DNA of 64,000 bases. Origin: Dehalococcoidia bacterium. Its GTDB lineage: Bacteria; Chloroflexota; Dehalococcoidia; SM23-28-2; HRBIN24. The stretch covers positions 62,001-126,000 of the forward strand of contig JAVVHA010000002.1 in the NCBI GenBank assembly GCA_032249735.1, read 5' to 3'. Shown in pieces: positions 57,380 to 64,000 of this stretch (its first letter is position 1; each line of letters starts with the position of its first letter). The translations under genes and the position numbers were made by a program. A model generated the notes under the pieces. The model made no database searches. It worked only from the letters and a program-made list of their open reading frames with translations, and was not told the origin of the DNA.

Positions 57380-58561
57380 CTAGTCGGGGGGCTGGGAACC
57401 GCCCAGGCGGCCCCGCACCTCCGGAGGGGCGAAGATGACCGCCCCTGTCTGGTCGAAGACCCATCCATGGGCCTCCGCCTCCGTGCGCGCCTGTTTAAGG
57501 GAGAGGCTGAGGCGGCATCGGTCACGCTCGATGCGTAGGATCTTCACCGGCACCACCTCCCCCTCATGGAGTAGCTGCCCAGGGTGCTCCAGGTGGTGAT
57601 CGCTCAGCTCCGATATGTGAATGAGCCCCTCCACCTTCCCCTCCACCCGCACGAAGGCGCCGAAGGGGGTGAGCTTGGTGACCACCCCGGGCACCACGTC
57701 CCCCTCCTGGTAGGCGGCCACCAGGGCCTCCCAGGCCTCGGCCTGGGCCCGGCGCAGGGAGAGGCTTATGCGCCCCGTCTCCTGGTCTACCTTGGTGACC
57801 ATCACCTGCACCTGGTCCCCCACTTGGGGAGGGGGATCACCTGGGCCCCAGGAGAGCTCCGAGAGGGGTACCAGCCCCTCCACGCCCCCCAGGTCCACGA
57901 AGACGCCGAAGTCGCGGATGTTGATGATGCGCCCCATCCGCACCTGCCCCTCCGCCAGCTCCTGCAGCAGGGCCTGGCGTTGCTCCGCCTGGGCCGCCTT
58001 CTCCGAGACGATGACCCGCCCCTTCTTGCGGTTGATCTCTAGCACCTTGACGGTGAGGACCTTGCCCACCCAACGGGGCAGGAGGCTTTCGCGGGCCGAG
58101 CGCTCCGGGGCGGCTACCATCTGGGAGGCGGGCAGGAAGCACCTCACCCCTTCCAGGCTGAGGATGAGGCCACCACGGTTGTGGCCCACCACTGGCGCCT
58201 GGAACGCCTCGTTGCGTTGGAACCTCTCCTCCAGCAACCGCCACCCCTCCTCTCCGCGGGCCCGGTCTAGGGAGAGGATGGCCTGGCCCTCGGCGTTCTC
58301 AGTGCGAAGGACATAGGCGGTGATGCGCTGGCCGGGGGCCAGGGCCTCCGCCCCCTGCGGCCCCAGGCAGGTCATCTCCCCATAGGGGATGAGCCCTTCC
58401 GTCTTGGCCCCCACATCCACCAGGACGCCTTCCCGCGTGCGGCCCACCACCACGCCCTCCACCAGCTCGCCGCGGCGAACGTAACGGTAGGCCCCACCGG
58501 CCTGGAGGAGCTGGGCCATGGTCTCCCGGGGCTCGGACGGTGGGCTACTTTTGTCCCTCAA
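57380..58561 (-). CDS. S1 RNA-binding domain protein (RpsA-like)
   Basis: A 393-aa protein with four S1 (OB-fold) repeats, at about residues 30-100, 115-190, 205-280 and 290-365. The last two are the strongest (MGRIINIRDFGVFVDLGGVEGLVPLSE and GVVTKLTPFGAFVRVEGKVEGLIHISE). Four repeats, rather than six, is the short RpsA form of many Gram-positive-like bacteria. The start is TTG 58561, with GGGAGGTG upstream. A perfect -10 (TATAAT, 58605-58610) precedes it. Confidence 0.88.
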   Translation of the reverse strand: MRDKSSPPSEPRETMAQLLQAGGAYRYVRRGELVEGVVVGRTREGVLVDVGAKTEGLIPYGEMTCLGPQGAEALAPGQRITAYVLRTENAEGQAILSLDRARGEEGWRLLEERFQRNEAFQAPVVGHNRGGLILSLEGVRCFLPASQMVAAPERSARESLLPRWVGKVLTVKVLEINRKKGRVIVSEKAAQAEQRQALLQELAEGQVRMGRIINIRDFGVFVDLGGVEGLVPLSELSWGPGDPPPQVGDQVQVMVTKVDQETGRISLSLRRAQAEAWEALVAAYQEGDVVPGVVTKLTPFGAFVRVEGKVEGLIHISELSDHHLEHPGQLLHEGEVVPVKILRIERDRCRLSLSLKQARTEAEAHGWVFDQTGAVIFAPPEVRGRLGGSQPPD

Positions 58562-58604
58562 GGGCACCTCCCCAACTGGGCTGGGCCACAGGCCCTGCCC
58601 CTTC

Positions 58605-58610
58605 ATTATA
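58605..58610 (-). promoter_or_regulatory. -10 box of the S1-protein gene
   Basis: Exact TATAAT on the minus strand, 43 bp before the TTG start; no good -35 is seen. It lies about 30 bp downstream of the 5S 3' end. Confidence 0.5.
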
Positions 58611-58633
58611 CACCGGTAGGAGGTGTGAAGGAG

Positions 58634-58643
58634 AAAAAAGGGG
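58634..58643 (-). terminator. U-run after 5S rRNA
   Basis: On the minus strand the 5S 3' helix (CCAGGGGCCCC) is followed directly by TTTTTTCTCC. The 5S closing helix plus U-run could act as an intrinsic terminator. Confidence 0.5.
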
Positions 58644-58765
58644 CCCCTGGCAGCGGCCTATTTTCCCAGCGGGTTGCCCCGCCAGTATCGTCGGCGCTGG
58701 GGCGTTTCACGACCGTGTTCGGGATGGGAACGGGTGGGTCCGCCCCGCTCTAGCCACCAGGGGCC
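58642..58765 (-). rRNA. rrf: 5S ribosomal RNA
   Basis: Read on the minus strand, a 10-bp terminal helix (GGGCCCCTGG with CCAGGGGCCC) encloses the 5S core. The core has the loop-B/C sequence CCCGTTCCCATCCCGAACACGG (shown here as the CCATCCCGAACACGG core) and the later GATACTGGCGGGGCAACCCG. About 124 nt; ends are set by the helix and may be off by a few bases. Confidence 0.93.
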
Positions 58766-58788
58766 CTTCTTAGCCGAATAGGGAGGGA

Positions 58789-58863
58789 TGGTAGCGGGGG
58801 TGGGATTCGAACCCACGACCTCCGGGTTATGAGCCCGGCGAGCTGCCGCTGCTCCACCCCGCG
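58789..58863 (-). tRNA. Initiator tRNA-fMet (anticodon CAT)
   Basis: Read on the minus strand: acceptor CGCGGGG with CCCCGCT, so position 1 (C) and 72 (T) do not pair, the initiator hallmark. The anticodon stem CCGGG/CCCGG gives the three consecutive G:C pairs of initiators around loop CTCATAA. The T arm is GTGGG-TTCGAAT-CCCAC. CCA is encoded (58789-58791). It sits between 23S and 5S in one transcription unit. Confidence 0.95.
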
Positions 58864-58906
58864 TCCTGTTCAAGCCCCAAGCCTGGTTGTGGGTGCGGTG
58901 GTACGG

Positions 58907-61925
<3,019 letters not shown>

Positions 61926-62031
61926 CACGGCCTCCACAACCTGTGAAGGCGACCCTTGGGGCTTCCTCCCTATTCGCTTGTTAAGGTGCGTGGAGCCTGG
62001 CTACCTGCCAGCCCCTGCTCCCACCCTATCT

Positions 62032-62060
62032 TTTTTATCCCTCCTGGACCACCCTGTCAA
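62032..62060 (-). promoter_or_regulatory. 23S-tRNA-5S operon promoter
   Basis: On the minus strand, exact -35 TTGACA (62055-62060), a 17-bp spacer and -10 TAAAAA (62032-62037). It lies about 107 bp before the 23S 5' end and gives this rRNA unit its own start independent of any 16S gene. Confidence 0.7.
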
Positions 62061-62108
62061 GAGGGGATAGGGCCCCCATCTATGCCAGCCTCACCCCCTC
62101 CACTTACG

Positions 62109-62137
62109 TTCAGTTATGTGGGGTAGTTGTGTAAAAT
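62109..62137 (+). promoter_or_regulatory. mutS promoter
   Basis: -35 TTCAGT (62109-62114), a 17-bp spacer and -10 TAAAAT (62132-62137), 18 bp before the ATG. Confidence 0.5.
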
Positions 62138-62155
62138 CGATGCGGCGGTGCGGCC

Positions 62156-64000
62156 ATGACCACCCCTGCCCGACGCCAATACCTGGAGATCAAGCGGCGC
62201 TTCCCCGACGCCATCGTCCTATACCGCTATGGCGACTTTTATGAGATGTTCGATGAGGACGCCAAGGTGGGGGCGGAGGTGCTACGCATCGCCCTCACCT
62301 CCCGCGAGTTCGGCAAGGGCAACAGGGTGCCCATGGCAGGCATACCCCACCACGCCCTGGAGCATTATCTCTCCCGTTTCCTGGAGCGGGGCTACAAGGT
62401 GGCCATCTGTGAGCAGCTGAGCGAGCCCGGCCGCGGCCTGGTGGAGAGGGACGTGGTGCGGGTGGTGACCCCTGGCACGGTCATGGAGCCCTCCCTCCTG
62501 CCGGAGCAGGAGAGCCGGTTCTTGGCAGCCGTCCTGGGTGGGGAGGGGGCATGGGGGCTGGCCATGGCCGATGTGAGCACCGGGGAGTTCCTCCTGGCCC
62601 AGTTCCAGGGCCCCGGCGCCCGCCAGGAGCTGGCCCAGGAGTTGGAGCGGATGCGCCCAGCAGAGGTGTTGCTGCCCCAGGGGCAGGAGGCCCCCCTGCA
62701 GGGGCCATGCGTCACCCTGCTGGAGCCGTCGGCCTTCGATATCCATCGGGCCAGGGAGGAACTGTGTCGTCGGTTCCGGGTGGCCACCCTGGAAGGGCTG
62801 GGGTGTGCCCACATGGAGTGGGCCTTGGGGGCGGCAGGAGCCATCCTGGCTTACTTAGAGCGCACCTGCCCCCAGGCCCTGGAGGGGCTACGGGAGCCCT
62901 CCCCCATCATGCCATCGTCCTTCCTAGGCCTGGACCCCGACACCTGCCGCCACCTGGAGCTGTTGCGCAACGCCCGCACGGGGGAGGTGCGGGGCAGCCT
63001 CCTCTGGGCCCTGGACTACACCCGCACCCCCATGGGGGGGCGTCTTCTGCGTCGGCGCATCCTTCAGCCCCTCACCGACATCCGGGCCATCGAGGAACGT
63101 CTAGACGCCGTGGAGGCCCTATGGAAAGCCCCCGTCCTGCGCCGCCGTCTCCACTCCCTCCTGGGGCGCATAGGCGATCTGGAACGGGTGGTGGCCCGCG
63201 TGCGACATCGCACAGCCACGCCGCGGGAGCTCATATCCCTCCGGGAGGCCTTAAGGGTGGTGGGCTCGTTGCGGGCTCTTCTCATGGAGGCCCAGGCCTC
63301 CCCCCTCCTGCCCCTGGCCCAGGCCCTGGACCCTTGCCATGATGTGGCCGACTTGCTGGCCAGGGCGGTGGCCCAGGAGGAAGGGAAGCTCATCGGCGAT
63401 GGTTACCATGAGGAGCTGGACCGCCTGCGGGGGGAGCAGAGACGGGCCCGCCAGTGGATCGCCCAGCTGGAGGGGAGGGAAAGGGCCCGCACAGGTATCC
63501 GCTCCCTAAAGGTGGGCTATAACAAGGTCTTCGGCTATTACATTGAGGTGACCCGCCCCAACCTGCACCTGGTGCCCCAGGACTATATCCGCAAACAGAC
63601 CTTGGTGGGGGCGGAGCGGTTCGTCACCCCTGAGCTGAAGGAGTACGAGGCCCTCCTCCTGCACGCCGAGGAGCAGGCCGAGGCTCTGGAGAAGGAGCTC
63701 TACCGCTCCCTGCTAGACCAGGTGGCGCAGAGGGCCCCATCCCTTCTGGCCACCGCCACCGCCGTGGCCGAGCTGGACGTCTACCTCTCCCTCGCCCAAG
63801 CGGCCGCCGAGCAAGGGTATGTGCGACCCCGCTTGCACGAGGGGGACGAGATCGAAGTGGTGGAGGGGAGGCACCCGGTGGTGGAGAAGGCCCTCGCTCA
63901 GCAGGGCAAGGCCTTCGTCCCCAACGACTGCCGGTTGGACAGGAAGGATAGGCAGGTCCTCCTCATCACCGGCCCCAACATGGCAGGCAAGTCCACCTAC
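62156..64000 (+). CDS. mutS: DNA mismatch repair protein MutS (5' part, runs off the window)
   Basis: Recognises mismatches in the newly made strand. The first 615 codons are present and open to the last base. The N-terminal mismatch-binding domain has ILVYRYGDFYEMF-like IVLYRYGDFYEMFDEDA (Phe-X-Glu type contact FYEM). Connector, core and clamp domains follow (NKVFGYYIEVTR). The final visible residues are the Walker A motif TGPNMAGKSTY. The start is ATG 62156; no strong ribosome site is seen. Divergent from the rRNA unit. Confidence 0.96.
   Translation, partial: MTTPARRQYLEIKRRFPDAIVLYRYGDFYEMFDEDAKVGAEVLRIALTSREFGKGNRVPMAGIPHHALEHYLSRFLERGYKVAICEQLSEPGRGLVERDVVRVVTPGTVMEPSLLPEQESRFLAAVLGGEGAWGLAMADVSTGEFLLAQFQGPGARQELAQELERMRPAEVLLPQGQEAPLQGPCVTLLEPSAFDIHRAREELCRRFRVATLEGLGCAHMEWALGAAGAILAYLERTCPQALEGLREPSPIMPSSFLGLDPDTCRHLELLRNARTGEVRGSLLWALDYTRTPMGGRLLRRRILQPLTDIRAIEERLDAVEALWKAPVLRRRLHSLLGRIGDLERVVARVRHRTATPRELISLREALRVVGSLRALLMEAQASPLLPLAQALDPCHDVADLLARAVAQEEGKLIGDGYHEELDRLRGEQRRARQWIAQLEGRERARTGIRSLKVGYNKVFGYYIEVTRPNLHLVPQDYIRKQTLVGAERFVTPELKEYEALLLHAEEQAEALEKELYRSLLDQVAQRAPSLLATATAVAELDVYLSLAQAAAEQGYVRPRLHEGDEIEVVEGRHPVVEKALAQQGKAFVPNDCRLDRKDRQVLLITGPNMAGKSTY

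Overview
The window is high-G+C bacterial chromosome with ordinary core genes packed on both strands. I see no phage, transposase, insertion sequence or CRISPR array. The organism is most likely a (probably thermophilic) Chloroflexota bacterium, perhaps Dehalococcoidia-like. Reasons: the 23S-5S genes are not preceded by a 16S gene, the SOS operator is of Gram-positive type (GAAC-N4-GTTC), a luciferase-like F420-type oxidoreductase and translin-, LarA- and geranylgeranyl-reductase-like genes are present, and the ATP synthase is an H+-type F1Fo enzyme. The taxon is inference. The murA, mreBCD, mrdA and rodA genes indicate a peptidoglycan-walled, rod-shaped cell.

Layout. 1-3.0 kb: groES-groEL under a perfect CIRCE operator, divergent from an autoregulated lexA. 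3-9.6 kb: holA, trxA-trxB, enoyl-CoA hydratase and acetyl-CoA synthetase, an AIM24-family gene and a bifunctional nuclease. 9.6-19 kb: a complete ATP synthase operon (atpZ-B-E-F-H-A-G-D-C) running directly into murA and an mreB paralogue. 19-30.4 kb: a more accessory stretch with rex, an LLM oxidoreductase, an alpha/beta hydrolase, a LarA-like protein, an amidohydrolase, and a tight PHP hydrolase / GH38 mannosidase / cyclase-family / FAD reductase operon. 30.4-34.8 kb: an RDD protein, a novel membrane protein, tRNA-Gly(CCC), a radical SAM protein, metF and a LysE-type exporter.

34.8-38.3 kb (minus strand): six genes joined almost without gaps, encoding an RNase HII-YraN fusion, a Cas4/RecB-like Fe-S nuclease, two FmdB-type zinc ribbons flanking a thioesterase, and a bacterial translin with its RNase acidic residues. 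This is the best candidate for an undescribed nucleic-acid-processing system. 38.3-41.5 kb: a small tautomerase, ftsH, and rplU-rpmA-rpmE, with rplU starting at ATT. 41.5-45.3 kb: hisH-hisA-[acyl-CoA dehydrogenase]-hisF-hisI. 45.4-53.5 kb: ligA with a nuclease lipoprotein, then mreB-mreC-mreD-mrdA-rodA, in which the PBP2 (MrdA) has lost two of its three transpeptidase motifs. 53.4-64 kb: radA, clpC and an S1-domain protein, then a 23S-tRNA-fMet-5S transcription unit, and mutS running off the right end.

Many promoters match the sigma70 consensus with 17-18 bp spacers. Several have the -10 box only 10-11 nt before the start codon, which implies very short or leaderless mRNAs. No stretch longer than about 300 bases lacks a gene.
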